Assembly (NCBI GenBank): GCA_944349535.1
Contig: CALVNA010000007.1
Coordinates: 1 to 36,518, forward strand
Reading direction: 5' to 3'
Length of the DNA: 36,518 bases
DNA from: an uncultured Clostridia bacterium
GTDB lineage: Bacteria; Bacillota; Clostridia; Christensenellales; UBA1242
A model generated the notes under the pieces. The model worked only from the letters and a program-made list of their open reading frames with translations. It was not told where the DNA came from and searched no databases. Below are positions 14,525-22,635 of this stretch, piece by piece. The number at the start of each line of letters is the position of its first letter. Position 1 is the stretch's first letter. Both the position numbers and the translations under genes were made by a program.

Positions 14525-14576
14525 AAAAACGGCTTGAAATCATATAAAATTATGTGCTTTAAGGTCGTTTTTTTTT
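14525..14576 (+). terminator. Terminator of walJ
   Basis: AAAACG pairs with CGTTTT at the base, CTTGAAA with TTTAAG further in and CATA with TATG at the top. Nine T follow. Confidence 0.75.
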
Positions 14577-14587
14577 GCTTTTAGGTA

Positions 14588-14616
14588 TTGAAAAATAGCA
14601 AAAAAAGTGATATAAT
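14588..14616 (+). promoter_or_regulatory. Strong promoter of the 529-aa orphan gene
   Basis: TTGAAA, a 17-nt spacer and a perfect TATAAT. The predicted leader is about 47 nt and ends in AAGGGGG before the ATG at 14670. Confidence 0.88.
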
Positions 14617-14669
14617 AAGAAAAACGAAGGAAAATTAAATTGTAATAATGATTTTAAGGGGGATAAATC

Positions 14670-16259
14670 ATGAACGATAAATTAAAGAAATTTTTGGAAA
14701 CTGTTTACACCAAGCCAAATGATATTTTGTCTGTTACCAGCGAGCTTTTGGTTGATTTGCCGCAACACTCCACTCTCGGACTTCTTTCTTTGTTGCCAGA
14801 TCTTTCAAGCATAATTGCACTGCGCAACAGCATGGTCACAGTATTTTCAAATGATAAAACTTTTACAGATTCTCTTCAAGCAAAAAGCGATGACATTGCA
14901 AAAAAACTTAGCAGCAAAAAAGAGTCTGAATGGATTGGCGTGGCAAAAGACCTTTGCACAAATCTTTATGGCGAAGACAAACTTTTTGATGATTTTGAAA
15001 ATTATTATAAAGAAATTTTACAAAAAAATCCTTCAATGAAGATTCCTGCTTTGGCTCTTTCTGCTTTTTCTGCAGTTTATGCCAATAATGATAAAAATGA
15101 AAATATAAAAAATTTGGAAGAGTTTATTGGCTTTGCTGCAAACAGTTTTGAAAATTTGAGATTTTCAAATCAAAATCTCGCTCAAGTATGTGTTGCTGCT
15201 TTAAAAAATGTTGACAAAGATTTGGCAGAAAAAACCGAAAAACTTTTTGACAGAGTTTTGACCGCAACATCTTTGGCTTATATTCCAAATCAAGCTGACC
15301 ACATAAACTATAAGGCAATTGAAGATAAAGCGGGTAATTTAAGTTATATTGAAGGTATGCAAAATGTTTCTGTGATAAAAAACAATGAAAAAGTCGATGA
15401 TTCAATCACAATTGAAGATGCTATCAAAAATTTTGATCTTGACGAAAATTCAAACCTTATCGCGTATGCTTTGAGTAAAATCGAGGCTGAATTAAGAGAA
15501 AAGCCTGAATTCAAAAATGATAACTCTGGTCTTGCAGTGCTGGCATCTGAAATTGCATTTTTGACCCTTTGTGATCAATACAACAAAGAAGTTGATGACA
15601 AACTTTTGGCGGCTTTCGCAAACCCTATGATTGAATTGAACACCATGTTCAACGGAAAAGCCATTGAACTTGTTCTAAACGCAGCTCGCGAGGCAAGCGA
15701 AACTATTTCAGGAGAAAGCACAACCCTTTCTCCATTGCAAAGAGGTTTAATTGCTGGGGTTATAACTTCCATAATCAAAGCACCTCTTGAAAAAATTTTA
15801 ATAGTCAAGAAAATTACTCTTGCTGTTAACAATGCAAAAGACGCTATCCGAGAAGATCACTATAAACTTGTAGGCTCTCCTATAGTGGGGAAAAAGAAAA
15901 AACTTCCTGAGGGCATAGCTCAAGACGAGCGAGATTTGATGCTGAATTTGAATTTGACATCAAAAGGCAAAGGAAAGGCTGCAAAAATATTTAATGACGC
16001 TGTGAAAGAGGTGCTTGCAAAGTATAAAGCTCAAGCTAAAACATTGAGAGATTTGAGAAGACAGTTGCAAGAACAATTTGATAATCACTCGTTGTCTCAA
16101 AAGGAAATTGACGATTTCAATCAACAAGTTTCGGACTTTAATTCAAAAATAGATTCTTTGACAAAAGAAATAAACGGCATGTTTGTTGAAGATCTTAAAA
16201 ACGAGAACCTTATTTCTGAAACCTATGCAAATATGGCTGAAGAACTTTATAAAGATTAA
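14670..16259 (+). CDS. Orphan helical protein, 529 aa
   Basis: Start ATG with AAGGGGG upstream. The protein lacks a signal peptide and appears almost entirely helical, with repeated short amphipathic helices over residues 1-340, suggesting an ARM/HEAT-like or bundle fold. A moderately hydrophobic segment (about 352-385, GLIAGVITSIIKAPLEKIL) is the only possible membrane contact. A basic linker (KKKKLPEG, about 407-414) and a C-terminal coiled coil (about 450-505) follow. I do not recognise the family. It has one of the strongest promoters in the window and an excellent terminator, so it is probably well expressed as a single-gene unit. Candidate roles (a scaffold, or a partner of the secretion-like proteins) are guesses. 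Confidence 0.82.
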   Translation: MNDKLKKFLETVYTKPNDILSVTSELLVDLPQHSTLGLLSLLPDLSSIIALRNSMVTVFSNDKTFTDSLQAKSDDIAKKLSSKKESEWIGVAKDLCTNLYGEDKLFDDFENYYKEILQKNPSMKIPALALSAFSAVYANNDKNENIKNLEEFIGFAANSFENLRFSNQNLAQVCVAALKNVDKDLAEKTEKLFDRVLTATSLAYIPNQADHINYKAIEDKAGNLSYIEGMQNVSVIKNNEKVDDSITIEDAIKNFDLDENSNLIAYALSKIEAELREKPEFKNDNSGLAVLASEIAFLTLCDQYNKEVDDKLLAAFANPMIELNTMFNGKAIELVLNAAREASETISGESTTLSPLQRGLIAGVITSIIKAPLEKILIVKKITLAVNNAKDAIREDHYKLVGSPIVGKKKKLPEGIAQDERDLMLNLNLTSKGKGKAAKIFNDAVKEVLAKYKAQAKTLRDLRRQLQEQFDNHSLSQKEIDDFNQQVSDFNSKIDSLTKEINGMFVEDLKNENLISETYANMAEELYKD

Positions 16260-16289
16260 AAAAGAAGACGTTAACGTCTTCTTTTTTTT
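16259..16289. terminator. Bidirectional terminator
   Basis: A perfect palindrome (AAAGAAGACGTT with AACGTCTTCTTT) carries T-runs on both strands. It ends the 529-aa gene on the plus strand and tRNA-Pro on the minus strand, directly abutting the tRNA's CCA. Confidence 0.9.
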
Positions 16290-16366
16290 GGTCGAGATGG
16301 CGGGATTTGAACCCGCGGCCTTACGGTCCCGAACCGCACGCGCTAGCCGAGCTGCGCTACATCTCG
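16289..16366 (-). tRNA. tRNA-Pro (anticodon CGG)
   Basis: A 78-nt cloverleaf on the minus strand with acceptor CGAGATG/CATCTCG, discriminator A and encoded CCA. The D-arm is GCGC...GCGC, the anticodon loop TTCGGGA gives CGG, and the T-arm is GCGGG/CCCGC. It lies just downstream of ogt. Confidence 0.96.
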
Positions 16367-16394
16367 ACATTTGCAAGCTTTAAGCTGATGCAAA

Positions 16395-16423
16395 GTTTTA
16401 CATAATCAGATTTTATAGATCAA
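16395..16423 (-). promoter_or_regulatory. Possible promoter of tRNA-Pro at the end of ogt
   Basis: On the minus strand TTGATC, a 17-nt spacer and TAAAAC, straddling the ogt stop codon. tRNA-Pro may otherwise be made by read-through from the tRNA-Gly/ogt unit. Confidence 0.42.
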
Positions 16424-16904
16424 ATTGATCGCGGCAATGTTTTTCAAATTTCAAAAGTTTTTCTTTCCGCTCAAGCCCCCACGCATAGCCTGTCAGCTTT
16501 CCGTCTGTCCCAATTACCCTATGGCAAGGAATAATGATTGCAATTTTGTTGCAGCCGACAGCCCTGCCAACAGCACGTGGCGAAACTTTTTGCTTGCCAA
16601 GGCGTGCGGCAAGCTGTGAAGAAATTTGCCCATAGGTGCAAGTTGTGCCATAAGGAATTTGTTCAAGTTCTGCCCACACCGCCCTTTGAAAAGGAGTGCC
16701 CTTTTGATTTATCTGAAAATCGGCTGTCTTGTTTTTGCCTGAAAAATATCCATCAAGCCAAAGCGCAACTTTGCGCAAAGCTTTGTCATTGTTTTTTGAA
16801 TTTGAAAGAGCAGTTTCGTCAGAAAAATAAAGCCCTGTTAAACATCGACCTTCCATTTCAATCACAATATTGCCAAGTGGCGAATTATATACAGCTTTTT
16901 TCAT
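16413..16904 (-). CDS. ogt: Methylated-DNA--protein-cysteine methyltransferase
   Basis: 163 residues, the normal size. The active-site motif IIPCHRVIG (about 127-135) with the acceptor Cys, the helix-turn-helix region FQRAVWAELEQIPYG and GYAWGLERKEKLL are diagnostic. It repairs O6-alkylguanine in DNA by transferring the alkyl group irreversibly to its own cysteine. The ATG at 16904 lies only five bases after the CCA of tRNA-Gly, on the same strand, and no Shine-Dalgarno sequence exists: the bases upstream are the tRNA itself. Maturation of the tRNA 3' end would leave an mRNA with a leader of about five nucleotides. It is followed by tRNA-Pro. Confidence 0.95.
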   Translation of the reverse strand: MKKAVYNSPLGNIVIEMEGRCLTGLYFSDETALSNSKNNDKALRKVALWLDGYFSGKNKTADFQINQKGTPFQRAVWAELEQIPYGTTCTYGQISSQLAARLGKQKVSPRAVGRAVGCNKIAIIIPCHRVIGTDGKLTGYAWGLERKEKLLKFEKHCRDQFDL

Positions 16905-16909
16905 AATTT

Positions 16910-16983
16910 TGGAGCAGGCAACGGGAATCGGACCCGCGAATTATGCTTGGGAAGCACACATTTTACCACTAAATTATGCCTGC
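16910..16983 (-). tRNA. tRNA-Gly (anticodon CCC)
   Basis: A 74-nt cloverleaf on the minus strand: acceptor GCAGGCA/TGCCTGC, discriminator T, encoded CCA, anticodon loop TTCCCAA, T-arm GCGGG/CCCGT. Its 3' end is five bases from the ogt start codon. Confidence 0.96.
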
Positions 16984-16997
16984 AAACTGGCAAGAAT

Positions 16998-17025
16998 ATT
17001 TTAACACAAAAACCTGAAAAGGCAA
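16998..17025 (-). promoter_or_regulatory. Promoter of tRNA-Gly and ogt
   Basis: On the minus strand TTGCCT, a 16-nt spacer and TAAAAT, 14 bases before the tRNA. It directly follows the terminator of the typA operon. Confidence 0.75.
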
Positions 17026-17027
17026 AA

Positions 17028-17051
17028 TAAAACGCTAAAATTTTTAGCGCT
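17028..17051 (-). terminator. Terminator of the typA-dnaB-gltX operon
   Basis: CGCTAAAA pairs with TTTTAGCG, followed on the minus strand by TTTTATTTT. The stem includes the stop codon of the last gene. Confidence 0.83.
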
Positions 17052-17217
17052 TAAATTTTTTGGTTTTGCACAGTGTGTCGGTATATTCGATCGTTGCCAA
17101 ATTTGATGCCACGGCTTGAAAAAATGTGCGCATCAGGCAAACTTCTCGCGGTGTCATTTTGTTTGAAATGCACATTGCAATGCTTCCTGCAAGAGCAATC
17201 ATTTCTGCTCCTGTCAT
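17044..17217 (-). CDS. Small Cys-containing protein, DUF6774-like, 57 aa
   Basis: The ATG at 17217 is chosen because AAGAGGGG lies six bases upstream; an earlier in-frame ATG at 17244 has no such site. The product starts MTGAEMIALAGSIAMC and continues with ISNKMTPREVCLMRTFFQAVASNLATIEYTD in short stretches typical of small clostridial proteins grouped as DUF6774 (recalled, not searched). It has no TM segment, a possible metal or redox role for its few Cys, and is probably helical. It is the last gene of the long minus-strand operon, 83 bases after gltX. The coding call is good; the family call is moderate and the function unknown. Confidence 0.65.
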   Translation of the reverse strand: MTGAEMIALAGSIAMCISNKMTPREVCLMRTFFQAVASNLATIEYTDTLCKTKKFKR

Positions 17218-17300
17218 GCCAATCCCCTCTTCATCTTTTGTCATATTGCATTCTATTCAAAAAATTTTGCCTTTGTGAAAAAGTCTGCCTTGCAACTTTC

Positions 17301-18944
17301 TTAAATTTTCAATTCAGCTGCAATTTTGAGTCTGCGCAATGTTTCTGCTTGCCCCAAAGCGTCGATGATATAGTAAAGTGAAGGTCCATTATCTTGTCCT
17401 GTGATTGCTTGCCTTGCGAATAAACAAGCTTTTGCAATGTTTCCTTTGAAAGCTTCTGGATTTTGTTTGTAAAGCTTGTTGTCAACAGCGTAGCCATTTT
17501 GTGCTGCAACCTGCTTTATATGCTCAAACCATTCTTCATTTGAAGTTGGCATCACAAAAGAAGCAAGATAAGCTTTAATAAAATCAACAAAATTCTGTTT
17601 TTCTGCCAAATTTTCTAGCTTTGGCCTTTCAAAAGCGTAGCTGAAATATTCTTTTATCATTTTCAAGTTGTAAATATCTTTTCTTGGTTTTGGCTTGTCA
17701 TCACGCTCCATGACACAAAGTTTGACAAATTTTTCTTTATCACTATCCAAAATTTGAGACAGTTCCTTATCATATTCTTTTGCCCACTCAAGCCACATTT
17801 GATAAAGATTTTCACCTCTTATCTGAGAGATGATATTCTTTGAAATATCATTAAGTTTGACAAGGTCGAAAACTGGCGCTACAGTGGTGATGTCTTTTAT
17901 TCCAAAATGATATTGTCTCCAATCTTCTTCAGGATTGTTTTTTCTCCAAATCTCGAAACCTGAATTGATAAGATTGAGAAGATACTCAAGCACAGCTTCT
18001 TTTGGATAGCCTTGCGAGAAATAAAATCTCATGTCAGCTTCTGGGTCTTTTCGTTTTGATATTTTTCGTTTGCTGCCACTTTCATCGATTTTCCAAATCA
18101 GTGGATTGTGACAATAGCAAGTCGGTTTAAAGCCAAGAGCTTCAAAAAGTTCAATATGCATTGGTGTTGATGAAATATATTCTTCCCCCCGCACCACAAT
18201 AGTTGAGCCCATAAGAGTGTCGTCAATTGCATGGGCAAAAGCATAAGGTGGAATGCCGTCATTTTTGAGAAGCACAAAATCTTTGCTGTTTGCTTTGGCT
18301 TCAATTTCGCCTTTTATAAGATCAAAAAATTTGATTCTTTGCGAGCCATCATTTTTGGTTTTCAGCCTGATTGCAAATTTTTCACCATTGTCTATGTGTG
18401 ATTTAATCTCTTCAAACGAAAGGTCTCTGCAAGGGTCATACTCTTTTTCATCATCCTCGTCAAATTTTGTCTGCCTTGCCTGCAAAACATCTTCTTTGCC
18501 TTCAGTCTTTTTGCAAAAGCAAGGAAAAGCTTTGCCTTCAGAAACCAATTTTTTTGCAAACGCACGATAAATTTCAGCACGCTGGCTTTGCACATAAGGG
18601 CCATAGTTTCCCACATCAATGCCGTCCAGCGTTTGATATTCATCAGGAAAAACATCAAACTTTTGCAAAACTTCATAAATCACATCTTTTGCTTCTTTGA
18701 TTTCTCGTTTTGAGTCTGTGTCTTCAAATCTCAAATAGAAAATTCCATCACTTTGCTTTGCAAGATTATAGCTGATAAAGGCTGGGAAAAAATTGCCGAT
18801 ATGCATATAGCCTGTCGGACTTGGAGCAAAACGAGTAACCTCTTGCCCTTGTTTCAATTTTCTTGGTGGATATTTTTTCAAAATCTCATCGACAGATATT
18901 CCGCCCGGAAAAATCAAATCTGCAATTTTCTGATAATTGTTCAT
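17301..18944 (-). CDS. gltX: Glutamyl-tRNA synthetase
   Basis: 547 residues. An N-terminal extension with ISVDEILKKYPPR precedes the catalytic core, as in one clostridial GltX group. The HIGH-like motif is PTGYMHIGN (about 43-51) and the KMSKS-like motif is KISKRKDPE (about 295-303). A class I enzyme, it charges tRNA-Glu; in lineages lacking GlnRS the same enzyme also misacylates tRNA-Gln for amidation, which cannot be judged here. The ATG has AAGGGG upstream. It lies 18 bases after the lipoprotein gene, in the operon led by typA. Confidence 0.94.
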   Translation of the reverse strand: MNNYQKIADLIFPGGISVDEILKKYPPRKLKQGQEVTRFAPSPTGYMHIGNFFPAFISYNLAKQSDGIFYLRFEDTDSKREIKEAKDVIYEVLQKFDVFPDEYQTLDGIDVGNYGPYVQSQRAEIYRAFAKKLVSEGKAFPCFCKKTEGKEDVLQARQTKFDEDDEKEYDPCRDLSFEEIKSHIDNGEKFAIRLKTKNDGSQRIKFFDLIKGEIEAKANSKDFVLLKNDGIPPYAFAHAIDDTLMGSTIVVRGEEYISSTPMHIELFEALGFKPTCYCHNPLIWKIDESGSKRKISKRKDPEADMRFYFSQGYPKEAVLEYLLNLINSGFEIWRKNNPEEDWRQYHFGIKDITTVAPVFDLVKLNDISKNIISQIRGENLYQMWLEWAKEYDKELSQILDSDKEKFVKLCVMERDDKPKPRKDIYNLKMIKEYFSYAFERPKLENLAEKQNFVDFIKAYLASFVMPTSNEEWFEHIKQVAAQNGYAVDNKLYKQNPEAFKGNIAKACLFARQAITGQDNGPSLYYIIDALGQAETLRRLKIAAELKI

Positions 18945-18962
18945 GTTTCCCCTTAAATTTCA

Positions 18963-19949
18963 TTAAGCATAAAGCGTGCTGATTTGCAAGATAAAATTGC
19001 CAAGAGCGCCTTGATTTTGACTGTTAAAGAAATAACTTTCAATTTTTTCCAAATAATTTTCTGCGTCTTGCACTTGTGTTTGATAAACATTGATATCACC
19101 ATCAAAACTGTTTACAAAATCATACATAGAAAAGTTTGTAAGACATGTCTGCATTATTGCTCTTTCTTCAGCTATGGCATCATATTTTTGTTTCAATGTA
19201 ACAAACTGCGGACTTCTGTTTGCTGTAACAAGAATATCTCTGATATCTGCCAAACTTTGTAACTGGTTTGAAACGGCAGCATATATGTCGTTTTGAGCAA
19301 GAATTTCTCCTTTGCAAGAACTCAAGAAAAATTGCCTATAGTCATTTGCAAGCTCAAGTCTTACAGCGTCAAGGTAAATGTTTGCCTGATCCACTGTTAC
19401 GATTTCTTCAAAATCATCATCAATCAATCCAAAGTTTTGCGCTAAGCAATCTTTCATTGATAAAGCGGTTTGAAAAGCATCGTTTACAAAATCAATCACG
19501 CTGTTTTGATAATTTAGTGCAAAGCCGTTGTAAACAATTTGGCTGGCGTCCTGCGCCTGCATAAAATCTTGATAATCTTGCAGAGTCTGAGCATATGAAG
19601 CATTCAAGGCATCAAGGTTTTGCTGGATAAGAGAATAGTCAAAATTTTCTTCACTTTCAAAATTTCGTGCATAATCTTCAATATAATCAACTGCAATCAT
19701 AACTAGGTTTTGATAGTTGTTGTCAATAGTCTCTGGCTGTTCAGCTTCCTTATACATTGTAAAATTTTTCAATGTGTTATCTTCGCTTAAAAAAGAGTTT
19801 GCCTCATTCTCAGTCTGTATAAAGCTGTTAAGATTTTCTTGAATTTGCTCAGTTGTTGGTCCTTGCTCGCATCCAAACAAAAGAAAAGCCGAAGCAAGAA
19901 GAATAATTGAAACAATGAGAGTTATCACTTTGCTTTTAGATTTAACCAT
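18963..19949 (-). CDS. Putative lipoprotein, helical extracytoplasmic domain, 328 aa
   Basis: The N-terminus is a typical lipoprotein signal: KSKSK, a hydrophobic stretch of about 19 residues, then LLFG-C with Cys27 as the expected lipidation site. The mature part is acidic, helical and rich in Gln, Asn, Asp and Phe, with no enzyme motif. It starts inside the end of the preceding gene (eight-base overlap, AGGAGG six bases upstream), and both proteins have the same plan: signal anchor, then about 290 residues of helices rich in Asn, Phe and Ser. They look like divergent paralogs and probably act together at the cell surface. The family is not recognised. Confidence 0.78.
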   Translation of the reverse strand: MVKSKSKVITLIVSIILLASAFLLFGCEQGPTTEQIQENLNSFIQTENEANSFLSEDNTLKNFTMYKEAEQPETIDNNYQNLVMIAVDYIEDYARNFESEENFDYSLIQQNLDALNASYAQTLQDYQDFMQAQDASQIVYNGFALNYQNSVIDFVNDAFQTALSMKDCLAQNFGLIDDDFEEIVTVDQANIYLDAVRLELANDYRQFFLSSCKGEILAQNDIYAAVSNQLQSLADIRDILVTANRSPQFVTLKQKYDAIAEERAIMQTCLTNFSMYDFVNSFDGDINVYQTQVQDAENYLEKIESYFFNSQNQGALGNFILQISTLYA

Positions 19950-20916
19950 TATAGCCTCCTAAAAAGTTTTTCACAAGAGCCAAAATGTTCTCTTCGTCTT
20001 GCACACCTTCAAATGTTTGAGTAAACACGAGTTCTTCTCCTCTTATCTGAGCACTTGCGATGACCGATTGAAAAGATTGTTGGCCGAAAAGAGAATAGAA
20101 GTTGTCTATTTTTTGATACTGAGAAGCAATGGAGCTGTCAAGGTAATAATTTTTGCTATCGTTTGCTGTCTCTCCTGCGAAAAAGCTGTTTGCATAATTC
20201 TCAAAGGCATTGACAATCGCTCCGCTTTGATAAGAATACTGCGCAATGGCAACATCTTCTGTGTCAGAGCTTGCAAGTGATGAAAACGATGTTGAAAGTG
20301 CTGCGGTAAAATCATGTGCGGCATTCAATGAAAGTCTGGTTGCAAGATTTTGCTCAAGTCCAAAATAGCTGTTTGCAAAAATATTATTCAAAGTTTCAAA
20401 AGTTGTGGAAAAGTTTTCCAAAATATTTACAAAATTGCTTCTTAGCTCAATCCAAGATTTGCGAAGGAAATCCGCAGAATTTTCAGTGTAATCGCTTTCA
20501 ACTGTTTCTAGCTGGCTGATGAAAGCCTCTTTGTGCGACTGCAAATCGTTTAGCGCATTGGTTGCCGGACTGTAGTTGTCATAGAAGTAATCGTTCATTT
20601 CAAAAAAGACTGCGTAATCTTCATATTTATCAACCACTTTTGAAAGGCTGTCAAGCGTGATCTCAACGTCAGCCATCTCGTCTGAATAAACTTGCACATC
20701 GCTGTTTTCAACTTTGTTTTCAAAATTTGTGTATAACATTCTCGTGCGAGAGTCCTTCAGCAAAAAGGTCTGCTCTTCATTTCTTAAAGCTGAAACAGTG
20801 CTTGCTGGATTGCCTGGCAAGCATGAAATTATGGTGACAACGATAATGGCAATCAACACCAAAATTGCAATCAAAATCAACCATTTTTTGTTAAATTTCT
20901 TTTTTTCTTCTGCCAT
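19942..20916 (-). CDS. Membrane-anchored helical extracytoplasmic protein, 324 aa
   Basis: AAAGGAG precedes the ATG. A basic start (EEKKKFNKK) is followed by one hydrophobic helix (about 12-31) ending IISC, which could be either a TM anchor or a lipobox with Cys32. The rest is polar, helical and Asn/Ser/Phe-rich, with coiled-coil-like spacing. It is co-transcribed 11 bases after dnaB and overlaps the following lipoprotein gene. It resembles that protein in length and plan. No catalytic motif is seen. A role at the outer face of the membrane is inferred from topology only. Confidence 0.75.
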   Translation of the reverse strand: MAEEKKKFNKKWLILIAILVLIAIIVVTIISCLPGNPASTVSALRNEEQTFLLKDSRTRMLYTNFENKVENSDVQVYSDEMADVEITLDSLSKVVDKYEDYAVFFEMNDYFYDNYSPATNALNDLQSHKEAFISQLETVESDYTENSADFLRKSWIELRSNFVNILENFSTTFETLNNIFANSYFGLEQNLATRLSLNAAHDFTAALSTSFSSLASSDTEDVAIAQYSYQSGAIVNAFENYANSFFAGETANDSKNYYLDSSIASQYQKIDNFYSLFGQQSFQSVIASAQIRGEELVFTQTFEGVQDEENILALVKNFLGGYNG

Positions 20917-20927
20917 CTCCTTCTCCT

Positions 20928-22364
20928 TTAATCATCAAAAACATCTATATCAACATTGTCAACTGGTTGCTGTGATATGTCTTTTGCTTGCACTTTTGTC
21001 TGTTTTGGAACAAAAACTTTATCTTTGATATTGACAAACGTTGTGTATTGACCAATCCAGCGCAGTTTGACTGTTCCAGTGCCTCCATTTCTGTGTTTTG
21101 CAACAATCAGTTCAACTGTGCCAGGCTCATCTTCCTGGGGAACATCGTTGTATTTTTCAGGATTATAGATGAAAAGCACAATGTCAGCATCCTGTTCAAT
21201 AGCGCCTGAATCACGAAGGTCAGAAAGAAGCGGCCTATGGTCTTGTCTGCTTTCAACAGCACGAGAAAGTTGCGACAGAACAATGATTGGCACATTGAGC
21301 TCTTTTGCTGCAATTTTCAGAGTTCTTGAAATATCACTGATTTCAAGTTGACGATTGTCAGCTTTTCTTGCAGATGTCATCAACTGAATATAGTCAACCA
21401 TCACAAGATCAAGCCCCTCTTGCATTTTCAGTCTTCTGCATTTTGACAAAAGGTCAGCCGGTGTGGTCATTGAACTGTCGTCAACATAAAGACCGCTTTG
21501 CTCAAGTTTTTTGCTTGCAGCCCAAATTCGTTTCCACTCTTCAGCATCCATTTCGCCTTTTAAAGCTTTTCCCATGTCAACTTTTGCAAGCGAGCAAACA
21601 GCCCTTTGCATAAGTTGTTCTTTGCTCATTTCCAAAGAGAAAATTGCACATTTTTTATTAAGCTCTGTGGCTGCATGAACAAGTATATTCATTGAAAAAG
21701 AGGTTTTTCCAACACCTGGTCGTGCTGCAAGCAAAATAAGGTCGCTGTTTTGCAGCCCGTTGGTGATTTTGTCAAAATCAGTAAAACCTGTAGGGATTCC
21801 TTTCAGCACGGTAGGGTCTTTGGCAATTTCTCCAAATTTGTCAATAACTTTTTTGACTGCGCCGTCTCCTCTCCCAACGTGTTCAAGGCTTGAGTGTCCT
21901 TCTTTTTCGGCAATATCAAAAATCACTTGCTCAGCAAATTGCAAAGATTTGTCTTTGTCTTCATTTTCAAAAGCGTCTTCAATGATTTCTTGACCTGATC
22001 TGATCAGTTTTCTTCTGATAGAATCTGATTTGACGATATCGCAATAGTGCTTAAAGTTTGCAGCAGAAGGCACGGTGTTTGTCAGGGCCATGATATAGTC
22101 AATGCCGCCAACTTTTTCAAGAATGCCATCTTTTTCAAGTTGATCGGTAAGCGTTACAAAATCAACCGGAATAGATTTTTGATAAACCTTGTTCATCGCC
22201 TTAAAAATTTGCGAATGGGCTTCGGAATAAAAGTCTGACTCGTGCATAAGAGCCAAAACATCGATTTGGGCTTGGTTGTCAATCAAAATGCAGCCAAGCA
22301 CCGCCTGCTCAGCTTCCAAATTGTGCGGTTGAATTTTGTAATCTTTTGCCATGCGACCATCCAT
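20928..22364 (-). CDS. dnaB: Replicative DNA helicase DnaB
   Basis: 478 residues. The N-terminal DnaB domain begins PHNLEAEQAVLGCILID. The RecA-like core holds Walker A ARPGVGKTS (about 210-218), Walker B MVDYIQLM, and the DRQLEISDISRTLK-type and SQLSRAVESR segments of the family. It unwinds DNA as a hexamer at the replication fork (called DnaC in Bacillus). Two in-frame ATGs compete: 22364, with AAAGG touching the codon, and 22352 (MAKDYK...), where AAAGGA is about 11 bases away and better spaced, so the true start may be 22352. It lies eight bases after a small membrane protein gene, in the typA operon. Confidence 0.95.
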   Translation of the reverse strand: MDGRMAKDYKIQPHNLEAEQAVLGCILIDNQAQIDVLALMHESDFYSEAHSQIFKAMNKVYQKSIPVDFVTLTDQLEKDGILEKVGGIDYIMALTNTVPSAANFKHYCDIVKSDSIRRKLIRSGQEIIEDAFENEDKDKSLQFAEQVIFDIAEKEGHSSLEHVGRGDGAVKKVIDKFGEIAKDPTVLKGIPTGFTDFDKITNGLQNSDLILLAARPGVGKTSFSMNILVHAATELNKKCAIFSLEMSKEQLMQRAVCSLAKVDMGKALKGEMDAEEWKRIWAASKKLEQSGLYVDDSSMTTPADLLSKCRRLKMQEGLDLVMVDYIQLMTSARKADNRQLEISDISRTLKIAAKELNVPIIVLSQLSRAVESRQDHRPLLSDLRDSGAIEQDADIVLFIYNPEKYNDVPQEDEPGTVELIVAKHRNGGTGTVKLRWIGQYTTFVNIKDKVFVPKQTKVQAKDISQQPVDNVDIDVFDD

Positions 22365-22371
22365 CCTTTAA

Positions 22372-22635
22372 TTATTTTTTTGTAAAAGGGTCTTTATATT
22401 TTTCCTCTTCTTGTTTTTCTTTTTTCTTTTTCTCTATTTTAGCACAAATAAAATAAAAACACAAATAACAAATGGAAGTAAATACGATGACGATAAAGCC
22501 TGAAAGCACACTTGACAGATGCGCATAATTTATCAGCACAAACACGATAAAAAAGTCTAGCATAAAAATGCCAATCAAAAACCACATCAGCCTTTTATAG
22601 TTTCGTCTTAAATTTCTTCCATCTTCTGGCTTCAT
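22372..22635 (-). CDS. Small two-TM protein, 87 aa
   Basis: The start overlaps the typA stop by one base (TAATG), with GAGGAG seven bases upstream, so the two are translationally coupled. Two membrane helices (about 17-37 and 42-64) are joined by a short loop. Both ends are strongly charged, the C-terminus being a Lys/Glu run (EKKKKEKQEEEK), so both termini are predicted in the cytosol. No family is recognised. It sits between TypA and DnaB. Confidence 0.8.
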   Translation of the reverse strand: MKPEDGRNLRRNYKRLMWFLIGIFMLDFFIVFVLINYAHLSSVLSGFIVIVFTSICYLCFYFICAKIEKKKKEKQEEEKYKDPFTKK

